A model generated the notes under the pieces. That model searched no databases, was not told the DNA's origin, and saw only the letters and a list, made by a program, of their open reading frames with translations. The position numbers and the translations under genes are program-made. From HK1 sp965220535 (lineage in GTDB: Bacteria > Pseudomonadota > Gammaproteobacteria > HK1), in contig OZ244833.1 in NCBI GenBank assembly GCA_965220535.1, positions 868,001-932,000 on the forward strand: a DNA stretch of 64,000 nucleotides, given 5' to 3'. Shown here in pieces: positions 10,205 to 18,965 of the stretch. Position 1 is the stretch's first letter. Each line of letters begins with the position of its first letter.

Positions 10205-11104
10205 ATGAGCGAGACGAAAATGACCTTGGTTTTCGAGGGGTCCGCTGTCGAAAATGGAGCGATCGACGTACAGGATCTAGCACCGGCTCTCATATCTCTA
10301 GGTGAGTTGATACAAGCCGCGAATCGTCAAATAAACGGTGATAGAGCACGAATATCGATAAAGATGCGAGCGGTTTCCGAGGGATCGTTCGAAGTCGATC
10401 TCCTTTCGGTGCAATCGATTTTCGAACACGCGAAAGGATTTTTTGATCTGATATCGGATAATAAAGATAAGACCTCGACGGCAAACAAGATTCTGGAGTT
10501 GTTATTCAAGATCGGAGCGATTAGTGGCGGACTTATCGCATTTATAATGTGGCTAAAAGGCAGAAAGTCTGACAGAATTGAACGTAGAGGAGAAGACGTT
10601 CTCATTCATATCGGCGACACTTATTTTATCATTGATCAGCAAATTATAGAATTGGAAAAGAACCAAGACGTCAGGGAAAAAACGAAAGAATTTATTTCCT
10701 CGCTTTCAAAAGAAGGAATCGAAAACATCAAAGTGCGACGACCGGACTCAGAAGATCTCGACATCCGCAAAGAAGATATCGGATATTTTGAATTCGATGA
10801 GGCCGAAGAAATTATCTCCGATAAGACAAGGGAGCTCAATCTTCAGATCATCAGTTTGAGTTTCAAGGAAACCAATCAATGGAGGGTTACTGATGGCGGC
10901 GAATCCTTCAATGTACTGATAGAAGATATTGCTTTCCTCGATAAGGTCGCGAATAGCGAAATCGCTTTTTCCAAAGGAGATTTTTTGGTCTGCTCAGTAA
11001 GGGAAAAGCAGACTTCGACTTCAAAGGGTCTGAAAATGGAGCGATCAATCATCGAAGTGAAGGATCATCGATCTGCCAAGCGGCAGTCAAGTCTAAAATT
11101 GTAG
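10205..11104 (+). CDS. Hypothetical protein with one central membrane segment
   Basis: A 299-residue protein of a widespread uncharacterised type whose N-terminus reads like MTLVFEGSAVENGAIDV-DLAPALISLGELI, followed by a conserved-looking beta/alpha part and one hydrophobic helix (KIGAISGGLIAFIMWL, about residues 100-116), then an acidic C-terminal part. ATG at 10205 is preferred over 10202 because AGGAG at 10193-10197 is then 7 bases away. Composition is AT-richer than the housekeeping genes, in keeping with an accessory location between murU and a restriction-modification pair. No function is proposed. Confidence 0.65.
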   Translation: MSETKMTLVFEGSAVENGAIDVQDLAPALISLGELIQAANRQINGDRARISIKMRAVSEGSFEVDLLSVQSIFEHAKGFFDLISDNKDKTSTANKILELLFKIGAISGGLIAFIMWLKGRKSDRIERRGEDVLIHIGDTYFIIDQQIIELEKNQDVREKTKEFISSLSKEGIENIKVRRPDSEDLDIRKEDIGYFEFDEAEEIISDKTRELNLQIISLSFKETNQWRVTDGGESFNVLIEDIAFLDKVANSEIAFSKGDFLVCSVREKQTSTSKGLKMERSIIEVKDHRSAKRQSSLKL

Positions 11105-11255
11105 CTATATCTCGCAATAAAAGATCTGTGTAGATAACATTTGAAAATTCCTATCGATATTGCGTATGTTTTGCCTCCCATCATCTTCTTCGATGCCGAG
11201 AAAATCGATATTCTGCTCTCGGATAATTCCGGGTATCGGAAAGAATCATTCACGC

Positions 11256-11936
11256 CTATTCTTTATAGCCATCCACAAGCCATTTGATCCCTTCATCCAG
11301 TTCATGCCAAGCAGATTCCGATATGATAATTCGTTTCCCGCTTTCCAATTTTTCGAATGCCTTTAGAACGCCTGTCAAAGTCTTTAATGTTGGCGTAACG
11401 CTATATTCAAACTGAAATGATACATGTCGGTGATATGTCAGGTTTTCTTTAATCAGATGATATCCACTTTTATATACATTTGGAGCATCAAGACTGAAAG
11501 GCTTGTACTCAACGCCCCCACCTCCCTGTATGTTTTTCTTGTTGATGATGATATCTTGGGTGGGATGTATAGCCACCGACAAAACATAAAGAGGCCTTTT
11601 GAGTCCCTCTCGGATGACGGCAACCCTAATGGCTTCTCCCCATGCGTTCGTCAACATATTTTTCTTATTTTTGTTCAACGAGCGCATCGACATTTTGAGC
11701 AAGATAGCCACATCTTTGGATTTCCCTTTGGCCATCATATCGACTTTGAATTTTTGATTGTTTCCTTCGATTTTTTCTTCATGCTTCCATGAGATATTGC
11801 ATGTGTCGGCTATGTATTTATCAACCGCCCCGTGTAAAATACTGGTTTTTATATTGCTCCTGCCTTCATTTCCATCAAGAGTCTGCATAGCACAACTCTC
11901 GATAGCCTGAATGAGATTCTCTCGTCGGGAGTTCAT
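11256..11936 (-). CDS. Probable type II restriction endonuclease
   Basis: A 226-residue protein encoded directly behind a DNA adenine methyltransferase, its ATG overlapping that gene's stop by four bases (ATGA). That arrangement and the size are typical of type II endonucleases. A candidate PD-(D/E)xK core is weakly visible around KFKVDMMAKG with a following Lys-containing strand (AILLK), but I do not recognise a named family. AT-rich composition suggests acquisition. The call rests mainly on context. It could be another partner of the methyltransferase. Confidence 0.6.
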   Translation of the reverse strand: MNSRRENLIQAIESCAMQTLDGNEGRSNIKTSILHGAVDKYIADTCNISWKHEEKIEGNNQKFKVDMMAKGKSKDVAILLKMSMRSLNKNKKNMLTNAWGEAIRVAVIREGLKRPLYVLSVAIHPTQDIIINKKNIQGGGGVEYKPFSLDAPNVYKSGYHLIKENLTYHRHVSFQFEYSVTPTLKTLTGVLKAFEKLESGKRIIISESAWHELDEGIKWLVDGYKE

Positions 11937-12784
11937 ACCATCAACCTCTGTGGTTTGAAGCGCAAGGCGGTTTGGTGAAAGTATTCTTCATTCTGTTCGA
12001 TTCCGATGAAACGCCTCCCGCATTTCAGTGCCGCTATTCCGGTCGATCCGCTTCCCATATAGGGATCAAAAATCAACTGCCGGCTATTGGTGTATGTTCT
12101 GATAAGGAATTCCATCAATTTCACGGGCTTTTGTGTGGGGTGCCATTTCTCCTCGCTATCATTATTGACCACCGGGATATTGATGATCGTGCGCGGATGC
12201 CTTTGCGTATTTCCACCCGGATTTCCGAGGCAGTGGTGGTGTCCGTAATTACGGAGTTCTTCCGGCTCCGGTACCAATGCCGGATTGACCGCATTGCTCG
12301 GGGCATGACCGAGCGTCCGCTGCGGATTATAGGTGGGAGATTTTCGATAGAAAACCAAAATATTCTCGTGCGCTTTCATCGGCAAGCGTTTACTGTTCAG
12401 ATGTCCCGTCGCTTTGTTCTTGTTCCATATCCACTCATAGCGATAGAGATCCAAGTTGGACACTGCCATTATCTTGTCGAAGGGGGAGGCCGCCATGACG
12501 ACGATCGCACCACTCGGCTTCACGATCCTTGTCCAGTGCCTCCACGTTTGATCCAGCATCTCTCTGAAATTCTTCGTATCCCATCCGTTCCGGGTCGTTC
12601 CGTAGGGAGGGTCGGTGAGCAACATATCGATGCTGTTATCGCGTAAATCGGCATAGATATCAGCGCAATCGGCGTTGTATAGCTCATAATCCTTCTCCGA
12701 ATAGACGCTAGGTGGCTCGCTATCCCATACGAAGAGATCGGGGGACCATGTCCTTTGCATCGGTTTACGGAGCATGATGGTCAT
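11933..12784 (-). CDS. Type II DNA adenine-N6 methyltransferase, beta class
   Basis: A 283-residue methyltransferase. The catalytic motif DPPY (LLTDPPYGTT, near residue 57) comes before the S-adenosylmethionine motif FDPYMGSGSTGIAAL (near residue 245), which is the order of beta-class N6-adenine or N4-cytosine enzymes. HPTQKP precedes the cofactor motif as expected. It is upstream of, and overlaps by 4 bases, the presumed endonuclease gene, so the modification enzyme is made first. The recognition sequence cannot be deduced. GC content is lower than that of flanking housekeeping genes. Confidence 0.88.
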   Translation of the reverse strand: MTIMLRKPMQRTWSPDLFVWDSEPPSVYSEKDYELYNADCADIYADLRDNSIDMLLTDPPYGTTRNGWDTKNFREMLDQTWRHWTRIVKPSGAIVVMAASPFDKIMAVSNLDLYRYEWIWNKNKATGHLNSKRLPMKAHENILVFYRKSPTYNPQRTLGHAPSNAVNPALVPEPEELRNYGHHHCLGNPGGNTQRHPRTIINIPVVNNDSEEKWHPTQKPVKLMEFLIRTYTNSRQLIFDPYMGSGSTGIAALKCGRRFIGIEQNEEYFHQTALRFKPQRLMV

Positions 12785-13032
12785 CTGACTGATCTCCTAT
12801 CTGTCGTCCGCTCGCTCGTTTTGCGCGAAAACTACGTCGATCCGGCCAATCCTCGCATCTTGCATCCGCTATCCCCTCTTTCGATGCCCTTATCGGGGGT
12901 CTGTTTCGGGTCGATCTTCGCTTTTTCGAGCGATCTTCCGAGTTCGTTCGCTCGAGCGGTCGCCCTTTCATTGTACGCTTCGAACTTCCGAGATTTTATC
13001 GCTTCGGGGCACTTTCTTGGGCAGTTCTTTTC

Positions 13033-13068
13033 AAAAAAACGGGTCGGGGCGTGATCGCCCCGACCCGT
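13033..13068 (-). terminator. Rho-independent terminator behind comEA
   Basis: A perfect 13-base-pair stem (13039-13051 with 13056-13068) with a TGAT/ATCA loop, followed on the minus strand by a run of T (13033-13039). It lies 12 bases after the stop of the comEA-like gene. Confidence 0.85.
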
Positions 13069-13079
13069 AAGTTGCGGTG

Positions 13080-13415
13080 TCACTCGGATTTGCCGGCGGA
13101 GGCGGTTTCGTTTGTCGCATCGCTTTCGGAGGCGGCACCCGCTCGTAGGCGGCTTCGGTTTTTATCGAGGGTCTTCATTCCGATCCCTTTGACCTGAACG
13201 AGTTCGTCGACCGAGGCAAAGGGGCCGTTTTGCTCGCGCCACTCGACAATCGCCTGCGCTTTCTTGGTTCCCACACCGGTGATGGTTTGCGCCAGTTCCT
13301 CGACGCTTGCCGTGTTGATATCGATGGTCTCCTGTGCGTAAGCCAGGGTCGAGAGGGTCAAGGCGATGGCGCACGCCAAGCCCTTCCATGCCGATCTGCT
13401 GAATTCCGTGAACAT
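13080..13415 (-). CDS. comEA: ComEA-like exported helix-hairpin-helix DNA-binding protein
   Basis: A 111-residue protein with a Sec signal peptide (positive residues, then GLACAIALTLSTLAYAQ) and a single helix-hairpin-helix domain: IDINTASVEELAQTITGVGTKKA and VDELVQVKGIGMKTLDK. Small proteins of this type bind incoming DNA in the periplasm during competence in many Gram-negatives. The C-terminal tail is Ala/Ser-rich and acidic. A strong terminator follows. Together with pilD at 60.7 kb it fits a type IV pilus and DNA-uptake capacity, though some ComEA homologues have no proven competence role. Confidence 0.82.
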   Translation of the reverse strand: MFTEFSRSAWKGLACAIALTLSTLAYAQETIDINTASVEELAQTITGVGTKKAQAIVEWREQNGPFASVDELVQVKGIGMKTLDKNRSRLRAGAASESDATNETASAGKSE

Positions 13416-13716
13416 GACATTCTCCCGTGTTGGAGTGGTTGGATGCGAACCGCTTGCTACTTGCGGTCGCGAATAAGAACGCTAGCCGAGCCCCAAAGCG
13501 GGATCGTCGTCCACAAGTTCCCGATACCCATCAGCATTTTGCCATTCTTATCGCTCCGATTCGGATGGGGAGATCGTCGCTCGATCTTTTTTCGAGCGAA
13601 ACTCGCGCTTGTAACACCTGAGTTTTCTGGCCGCCGGGCGGCAGCGAAAGGAAATAAAGAGCGTCGATTTTTTCGATGATCGATCCCAAAGGCCGGTCGA
13701 TCGGCGGTGCCGGGAG

Positions 13717-14195
13717 ATTCCGAGCTCGAAAACTCCCGGGGTATCGGGCTATCGGATCGCTCGGCGGTTCGAAGCCGAAAAGCCGAGATGAAAGCCCTGG
13801 CCCCTAAGGAGGCGCTCCTTCCCAGTGATCGAGCCGCTCGATGAGGTCTTCGATCGCGCGGATTTCGGTATCGGGCCAAGCGAGGGCTTCGGGGCTCGTC
13901 CACACCCTCTTCATGCCCAAAGCGGTGCCTGAAGAAGCGAACTCGAAATCCCGGGGTATCGGGCTATCGGATCGCTCGGCTGATCGAAGCCGAAAAGTAG
14001 AGATGAAAGCCCTGGCCCCTAAGGAGGCGCTCCTTCCCAGTGATCGAGCCGCTCGATGAGGTCTTCGATCGCGCGGATTTCGGTATCGGGGAAGATCGGG
14101 GATGCGTCCGAAGGATCGGTGGTATCGGGCCAGGCGAGGGCTTCGGGGTTCATCCACACCGTCTTCATGCCCAAAGCGGCGGCGCCGGCGATATC
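13717..14195. repeat. Partial tandem duplication of the 3' end of the HAD phosphatase gene
   Basis: About 212 bases beginning near 13717 recur from about 13929. Each unit holds CCCGGGGTATCGGGCTATCG, a short spacer, and then the last ~35 codons of the minus-strand HAD gene. The downstream copy still reads PEALAWPDTEIRAIEDLIERL and DHWEGAPP but has lost about 15 codons and carries substitutions. The remaining DNA in 13416-13716 shows no gene. Confidence 0.8.
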
Positions 14196-14753
14196 CCGCA
14201 CCGGATCGTCTCCGACATGAACGGTCTGCTGCGCTCGCGCCCCGATCTTGTCGAGGGCGCAATGGAAGATCGCGGCGTCGGGCTTGGCCGCCCCCGCCTC
14301 GGCGGGGCTTACCACGACATCGAAGAGGTGATCGATTCCGACTCGTCGCAAGTCGGCATTGCCATTGGTGATCGCTCCCACCCGGTAGCGCTCTTTGAGG
14401 GTCGCGAGCGTTTCTTGCACCCCGGGGAAGGGAACCAAACGGCTGCGCCATTCGGCGAAGACTTCGAATCCCTCTTTCGCCAGCATCTCGGCCTGCTCTC
14501 GATCGCAACCCTCTTCGACCAACAAGGCGGTCATCCACAGGATGCGGGCTTGCGTCAGGTCGTGGACGATCCCGGGGATGGAGGCATAGAACTTCTGCCG
14601 ACGGGCCTGCAGTTCGGCAAGGGGATAAGGACCGGCTCCGTCGGGAAGGGTGCGCACGATCCATTCGTGGAGCGCTCGCTCGGCCCGTTCCAGCGCCGGC
14701 GCCGTTTCCCATAAAGTCTCGTCGAGATCGAAGGTGATACAGGTGATATTCAT
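14019..14753 (-). CDS. HAD-family phosphatase (YigB-like)
   Basis: A 244-residue haloacid-dehalogenase-type hydrolase. The nucleophile motif FDLDETLW is at residues 8-15, ITNGNADLR supplies motif II, KPDAAIF carries the motif III Lys, and HVGDDPVRDIAGA is motif IV. Closest in outline to YigB, which dephosphorylates a riboflavin-pathway intermediate and FMN; substrate assignment is tentative. CAAGGAG lies just before the ATG. The 3' end has been tandemly duplicated downstream (13717-14018), leaving a decayed non-functional copy. Confidence 0.75.
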   Translation of the reverse strand: MNITCITFDLDETLWETAPALERAERALHEWIVRTLPDGAGPYPLAELQARRQKFYASIPGIVHDLTQARILWMTALLVEEGCDREQAEMLAKEGFEVFAEWRSRLVPFPGVQETLATLKERYRVGAITNGNADLRRVGIDHLFDVVVSPAEAGAAKPDAAIFHCALDKIGARAQQTVHVGDDPVRDIAGAAALGMKTVWMNPEALAWPDTTDPSDASPIFPDTEIRAIEDLIERLDHWEGAPP

Positions 14754-14785
14754 AGGCTCCTTGGCCGTATCCTTGGCCCTCCCCT

Positions 14786-15440
14786 CGGCGTCGATTCGTC
14801 GGGTATCGTCCGGGCGACGAAGGCGAGTCCCGATAGACCTTCGTTCCCGGGTGCGTCCTTTGTCTTGTTCGCCGGCGGCGATTCGGCAAAAACTCGCCCT
14901 ATGGCGAATCTCGTCGAAAGCCGAGGATCAAAAGCGATCATCTCCTTCGCAAGCGGCAGATCCTCGGGGCGAAGGGAAAGCGAATCGCCTGAGAAGCCCG
15001 GCTTTTGCGATCTTGGCCCTTCGGAGAGCGAAACGACATCCATTGACTTCCAACCAGTCGATATCGAGGCCATCTCGAGTACAAACGAGAATCGCAGATG
15101 AGGATCGACACGGCGATGAATGCAAGTCCCGATAGACCTTCGTTCCTCGACGTATCCTTTGTCTTGTTCGCCGACGACGATCCGGCGAACACTTGCCATG
15201 CTGCGAAGCGCCTCTTTCAGGATCGAAGTCGCTTTTTCGCCCTGCAAGCAGTAGGCCGAACGACGAATCTCGGCGCGAAGAAAAGCGAATCGCCCGAGGA
15301 CCCGGCTTTAGCGCTTTGCGGATACCCGAGGGGCGAAATGGCATGCATTGGCTTCGAGCCAGTCGATATCGGGGCCGTCCCAAGCGCAGATATCGAAATC
15401 CAATCGCCCGCGGGCATCGAAAACGATTCCCTCGGCTTCC
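14786..15440. repeat. Decayed direct repeat containing the 3' end of the alkyltransferase-like gene
   Basis: Two diverged copies about 320 bases apart. The segment AGTCCCGATAGACCTTCGTT occurs at 14831 and 15122, each followed by TTTGTCTTGTTCGCCG. The minus-strand tail DIDWLE-N-C-FA of the alkyltransferase-like protein is seen intact near 15330-15380 and again, degraded, near 15030-15075. No separate gene is recognisable between 14754 and 15307; this repeat accounts for most of that gap. Confidence 0.7.
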
Positions 15441-15763
15441 AACAGCGCTCGCTGTCGATCGGTGCCGCCGCCCCCTCGGCGCTCGCTGATCTCCCCCGCA
15501 CGATTGATCACCCGCTGCCACGGAACATCCCGCCTTCCCTTGGCGAGCGCGGCGAGGGCGTAGCCGACTATGCGCGCGGTGCTATGGCCTTCGATCGCCG
15601 CTACTTGTCCGTAGGTGGCGACCCTTCCCCACGGGATCTCGCCAACGATCGCGTAGATGCGTTCGTATCGGCCATCGGGGATCGAATCCGGCTTTTCCGA
15701 TCCGCGATCCGCTCGATGCCCTGCGGTGCGCGAAGGGCGAGCACCGGCCGATTCTCGCAGCAT
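15308..15763 (-). CDS. Alkyltransferase-like (ATL, MGMT-family) DNA-damage protein
   Basis: Member of the O6-methylguanine-DNA methyltransferase family without the acceptor cysteine. The region YAIVGEIPWGRVATYGQVAA and the following helix are typical, but the active-site PCHRV is replaced by PWQRV, as in ATL proteins that bind O6-alkylguanine and hand it to nucleotide excision repair. The chosen ATG (15763) leaves a poorly conserved N-terminal stretch of about 30 residues; a later start is possible. It is downstream of a glutaredoxin-like gene on the same strand, 50 bases apart. Its 3' end is part of a decayed duplication. Confidence 0.8.
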   Translation of the reverse strand: MLRESAGARPSRTAGHRADRGSEKPDSIPDGRYERIYAIVGEIPWGRVATYGQVAAIEGHSTARIVGYALAALAKGRRDVPWQRVINRAGEISERRGGGGTDRQRALLEAEGIVFDARGRLDFDICAWDGPDIDWLEANACHFAPRVSAKR

Positions 15764-15813
15764 TCCTCGGCGGACGCCTCTTGCGCCATCCCTTCTGCGA
15801 TCCCGAGCGACGT

Positions 15814-16080
15814 TCATCCTTCGCCTCTCTCGCTCTCGCCGCCCCCGCCCACGACCTCTCGCAAGGCCTCGAGATCGAGGAAGAAATGACAGACCTCGCG
15901 GTCGCGGCAAACGAGCACCGGAACCCGAAGACCGTAGCGAGCGGCCAATTCCGGCGATCGATCCACATCCACCCGCTCGATATCGATATCGAACTCTTCA
16001 CGCCACTCGTCAAGGGTGGCGGCCATATCCTCGCATAGATGGCATCCCATGCGCTCGTAGAGAAGCAAATGTGTCGTCAT
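15814..16080 (-). CDS. Glutaredoxin-like protein (DUF836 type)
   Basis: An 88-residue thioredoxin-fold protein beginning MTTHLLLYERMGCHLCEDM; the CxxC redox motif is CHLC. VPVLVCRDREV carries the expected cis-proline after a beta strand. The start at 16080 is favoured because the longer frame adds only basic, unconserved residues. The C-terminal Gly/Glu tail is low complexity. Likely a small cytoplasmic thiol oxidoreductase. Its neighbour downstream on the same strand is the alkyltransferase-like gene. Confidence 0.75.
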   Translation of the reverse strand: MTTHLLLYERMGCHLCEDMAATLDEWREEFDIDIERVDVDRSPELAARYGLRVPVLVCRDREVCHFFLDLEALREVVGGGGESERGEG

Positions 16081-16142
16081 CGACGGAAAGCCTGCGCCGC
16101 GGGCGCGGTGTTTCTTTCTTCGCAACAAAGAGGCTAAGCAGC

Positions 16143-16460
16143 ATGAAATACGAGGTGGACCGGCGAGGAAGTTCCGGCTTTTCCACTATTCACGTCTGCG
16201 AATCACGGGATGATGCGGAGGCGTTTATCCTGCGGGATATGGTCGAAAACGGCTACGAGGCCGGGGCTTATACGATATCGCCACTTTCCCCCGAAAAAGA
16301 GTCGTATCGAGCCAAAGAAAGAGCGGAAGACAGGCGACGGATGAATGAATCGTTCCAAAGGAGCCTTGAAAACGAGCGCGAACTCCGAGCGCGGATAAAA
16401 GCGAAGTCCGCGAAAAATTCGCCGTGTTTGGAAGACATCCCCGCTTGCCGTTCGTATTAA
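16143..16460 (+). CDS. Hypothetical protein, 105 residues
   Basis: A frame starting MKYEVDRRGSSGFSTIHVCES, continuing into a charged helical region rich in Arg, Glu and Lys (about residues 50-90). No family recognised. It lies divergent from the glutaredoxin-like gene, with a weak AGAGG-like element upstream. Composition and a natural-looking N-terminal beta-alpha pattern make it plausible, but it could be spurious. Confidence 0.4.
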   Translation: MKYEVDRRGSSGFSTIHVCESRDDAEAFILRDMVENGYEAGAYTISPLSPEKESYRAKERAEDRRRMNESFQRSLENERELRARIKAKSAKNSPCLEDIPACRSY

Positions 16461-17151
16461 GTGCGCAATCAAGCCAGAGAGTGAGCGCGAAATCGAAGTC
16501 GTGGCGCGGTGGCGGAGTCTCTTGCCTTCGCGACTTGGAGGTGATAGAGCGATCCGCGCCTGCGCCAAGACCCAAGCCGGCATCTAACTCCCCCTTCCAA
16601 TCAGGCTGAGGGTTTAAATGGGGTGGTTGACGCTCTCAGTGATTTAAAGCCAGCACCGATCGCCTCGCAAAACGGATGAGCAAGAAGGCTTACCACTGCA
16701 CAGAACAACAACGTATGCCAGACGGATGTACTGGGATCGAGGAAATCCATGACTAAGATCCCCGTCCCGTAGTACACCAAGAAATAGCAGCCCAACTGAA
16801 CCGCTTTCGTTTTCAGCAAACCGATTTGCATTTGGGGGTCTCCATCCAAAAGAGTCGCACAAGCTCATCGATGCCCAGCAATGCGCAGGATATCACAACT
16901 GAAGGAAGCGAGACAATCGTTATAGTCAGCCGTAGAGATCGAACTCCTGCCATCGGCCACCAGCCGGCCTTGTCTTCCCGCTGCTTCGTCGATCACCCAA
17001 GGTCGATGCATCTTTTCGACGAACGAGCGCATCGCATCGAAAGAGCGATTTCGCCCCGAAGCCGCACTGTCGAATTGTCGACGAGTCCTTGTCCTTTCGA
17101 TGCGATGACCAAGACTGATGACCAAGCCCAGGTCCCCGCTCCCGCCACCGC
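16461..17151. other. Gap with one possible small membrane protein
   Basis: Mostly without recognisable coding content. On the minus strand 16601-16849 could encode an 82-residue protein with two hydrophobic stretches (CYFLVYYGTGILVM and WHTLLFCAVVSLLAHPF); no ribosome-binding site or family was recognised, so it is noted rather than called. The rest is the downstream side of the MFS gene. Confidence 0.35.
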
Positions 17152-18315
17152 CTATCCCCGCCTCGGAATGCGGCGGCGACGCATGCGATAAAGCGCAAAG
17201 AGCCCGAGCGTGCCATGCACCCCGGCACTGACCATGAACAGGGTCTCGGCTCCGAACCAAGTCATCAATGCGGAAGAGAGCAAAGGGCCCAAAGCGGCGC
17301 CCATACCGTATGCCATCAACAATCCGCTCGATACCCGAACGAGTTTTTCCGCGGGAGCGAAATCGTTGGCGTGGGAGACACAAATCGAGTAAATCGCAAA
17401 GGAAAGCCCGCCGTAGATGACAGTCAAGGCGACCATCGACGCGAAGTGTCCGACGATACTGGTAAACGCGACCCCGGCGGATACCACCGCCGCCGCCAGC
17501 GCGACCCCCGTCAAGACGCTGCGCCGATCGATATGGTCCGACATCTTGCCCACCGGCCATTGCAGCAACAGCCCGCCCCAAAGCCCCGCGGCTATGAAGG
17601 TCGAGGTCTGGGATACGGTCAGATTCGTATCGTAGGCGAAGACCGGACCCAAGCCGTTGAAACCGGCGTTGACCACCCCGGCGGCCATGACCCCCAAGAG
17701 GCCGAGCGGAGAAACCCGCCACAACTCGGGGATGCTAGGACGCTCTCGGGGCGCGGGGGTCGGCGCACCCGCCTGGGTCAGCAATACCGGCAAAAGAGCG
17801 AGGGAATAGATGATCGAGGCGATGCAAAAAAGTTCGAAATGCTCCGGTTCTCCCAATCGAAGGACGTACTGCCCGAAACCCGTGCCGAGATAATTGGTGA
17901 TCATATAAAAGGAGAGCACTTGACCGCGAGAGGCGTTGACCGAGCGCTCGTTGAGCCAGCTTTCGGTCACCATGATCATGCCCGCCATGCAAAAGCCGCC
18001 GATAAAACGCGATAACGCCCAGAACGACGAATCGATCACGAGAACGATCCCGAGCGCGGTCACCGACATCAGCGAGGCGAAGGCGGCAAAAGCCCGAATA
18101 TGCCCGACCCTGGCGACCACCCGCACCGCCCAGATTCCGCCGATGAACATCCCCAAAAAATAGGCGCTGACGAGCAACCCGACCAACAAGGTCGGGAGAC
18201 CCTCGTGCTTGGCGCGCAAGCCGAACAGGGTTCCGAACATGCCGTTGGCAATCATCAACAGCCCGTAGGAGAGCAGCAGCGATGCAACGGAGGAAAGGGT
18301 CTGGCGAATAAGCAC
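17152..18315 (-). CDS. MFS transporter (YcaD-like)
   Basis: A 387-residue major-facilitator protein with twelve predicted membrane helices. It resembles the YcaD group: LLSYGLLMIANGMFGTLFGL at the N-terminus, GWAVR-like loop after helix 2, and TESWLNE after helix 4. The start is a GTG at 18315. A basic C-terminus (RMRRRRIPRRG) is cytoplasmic. The substrate is unknown. It stands alone between hypotheticals and the Calx-beta locus. Confidence 0.82.
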   Translation of the reverse strand: MLIRQTLSSVASLLLSYGLLMIANGMFGTLFGLRAKHEGLPTLLVGLLVSAYFLGMFIGGIWAVRVVARVGHIRAFAAFASLMSVTALGIVLVIDSSFWALSRFIGGFCMAGMIMVTESWLNERSVNASRGQVLSFYMITNYLGTGFGQYVLRLGEPEHFELFCIASIIYSLALLPVLLTQAGAPTPAPRERPSIPELWRVSPLGLLGVMAAGVVNAGFNGLGPVFAYDTNLTVSQTSTFIAAGLWGGLLLQWPVGKMSDHIDRRSVLTGVALAAAVVSAGVAFTSIVGHFASMVALTVIYGGLSFAIYSICVSHANDFAPAEKLVRVSSGLLMAYGMGAALGPLLSSALMTWFGAETLFMVSAGVHGTLGLFALYRMRRRRIPRRG

Positions 18316-18503
18316 GGTTTAAGCCGGGTCGCGGATGCGATGGATGCCTTCGTCTTCCTTTTCAGGATGAGTGCACAAAACGAGACGACAAAGGAAGATC
18401 GACGCGCCCGATAATGTCGTTTATCGAATCTATCGATGTACCGGCGGTTTTGCCGACGAATTATCGAAAGTCATGATTGCCGAGCTAAGGTTGAATATAC
18501 CAA

Positions 18504-18965
18504 ATGCAATTGTCAACTATTGTTAAAAATATCAATAATAGCGTATCAAATACTCGTGTTGTAACCGTCTCGGTAAGCGACGATGACGATCACCCTTCGG
18601 GAACCATCGTTCTCTCCGATACCGGGACGCTGAACATCGACGAAGGCGGCTCGGGGAGTTTCGATGTCAGCCTCAGCGCCGCACCGAATGCCGACATAAC
18701 GGTCTCTCTTACGAAGACGAACTCCGATATCAGCCTCGACAAGACTTCGCTGACATTCACACCTTCTGACTTTGCAACCACGCAATCGTTCACCGTCTCC
18801 GCCGCCGAAGACGCCGATACTACGAACGATTCCGACACCATCACCCTCACCGCTTCGGGCGGCATCGATGCCGACGATGTGACCAATCCCCGCGTCCTGC
18901 GCGGTCCACTCGCTCTCCCGTACGCGATCCACCCCCTTTTTATCCCCCCGTCGCGCTGTTGTTGA
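18504..18965 (+). pseudogene. Calx-beta domain gene fragment, opposing the full-length Calx-beta gene
   Basis: Encodes the last strand of one Calx-beta repeat (VVTVSVSDDDD), then almost one complete repeat (from SGTIVLSDTGTLNIDEGG to DTITLTASGG), after which homology stops abruptly at about 18890. There is no signal peptide, ribosome-binding site or further repeat. It is convergent with, and overlaps by 26 bases, the 3' end of the full-length gene on the other strand. Its sequence is closest to repeats of the Calx-beta gene at the right edge of the window. Either a decayed remnant or a silent cassette. Confidence 0.7.

Noticed and set aside
12832..13083. Small frame on the minus strand upstream of the type II methyltransferase
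   Set aside because: It runs through the comEA terminator hairpin and resembles no protein.
15308..15763. Active O6-methylguanine-DNA methyltransferase
   Set aside because: The acceptor cysteine motif PCHRV is PWQRV, so it is an alkyltransferase-like protein.
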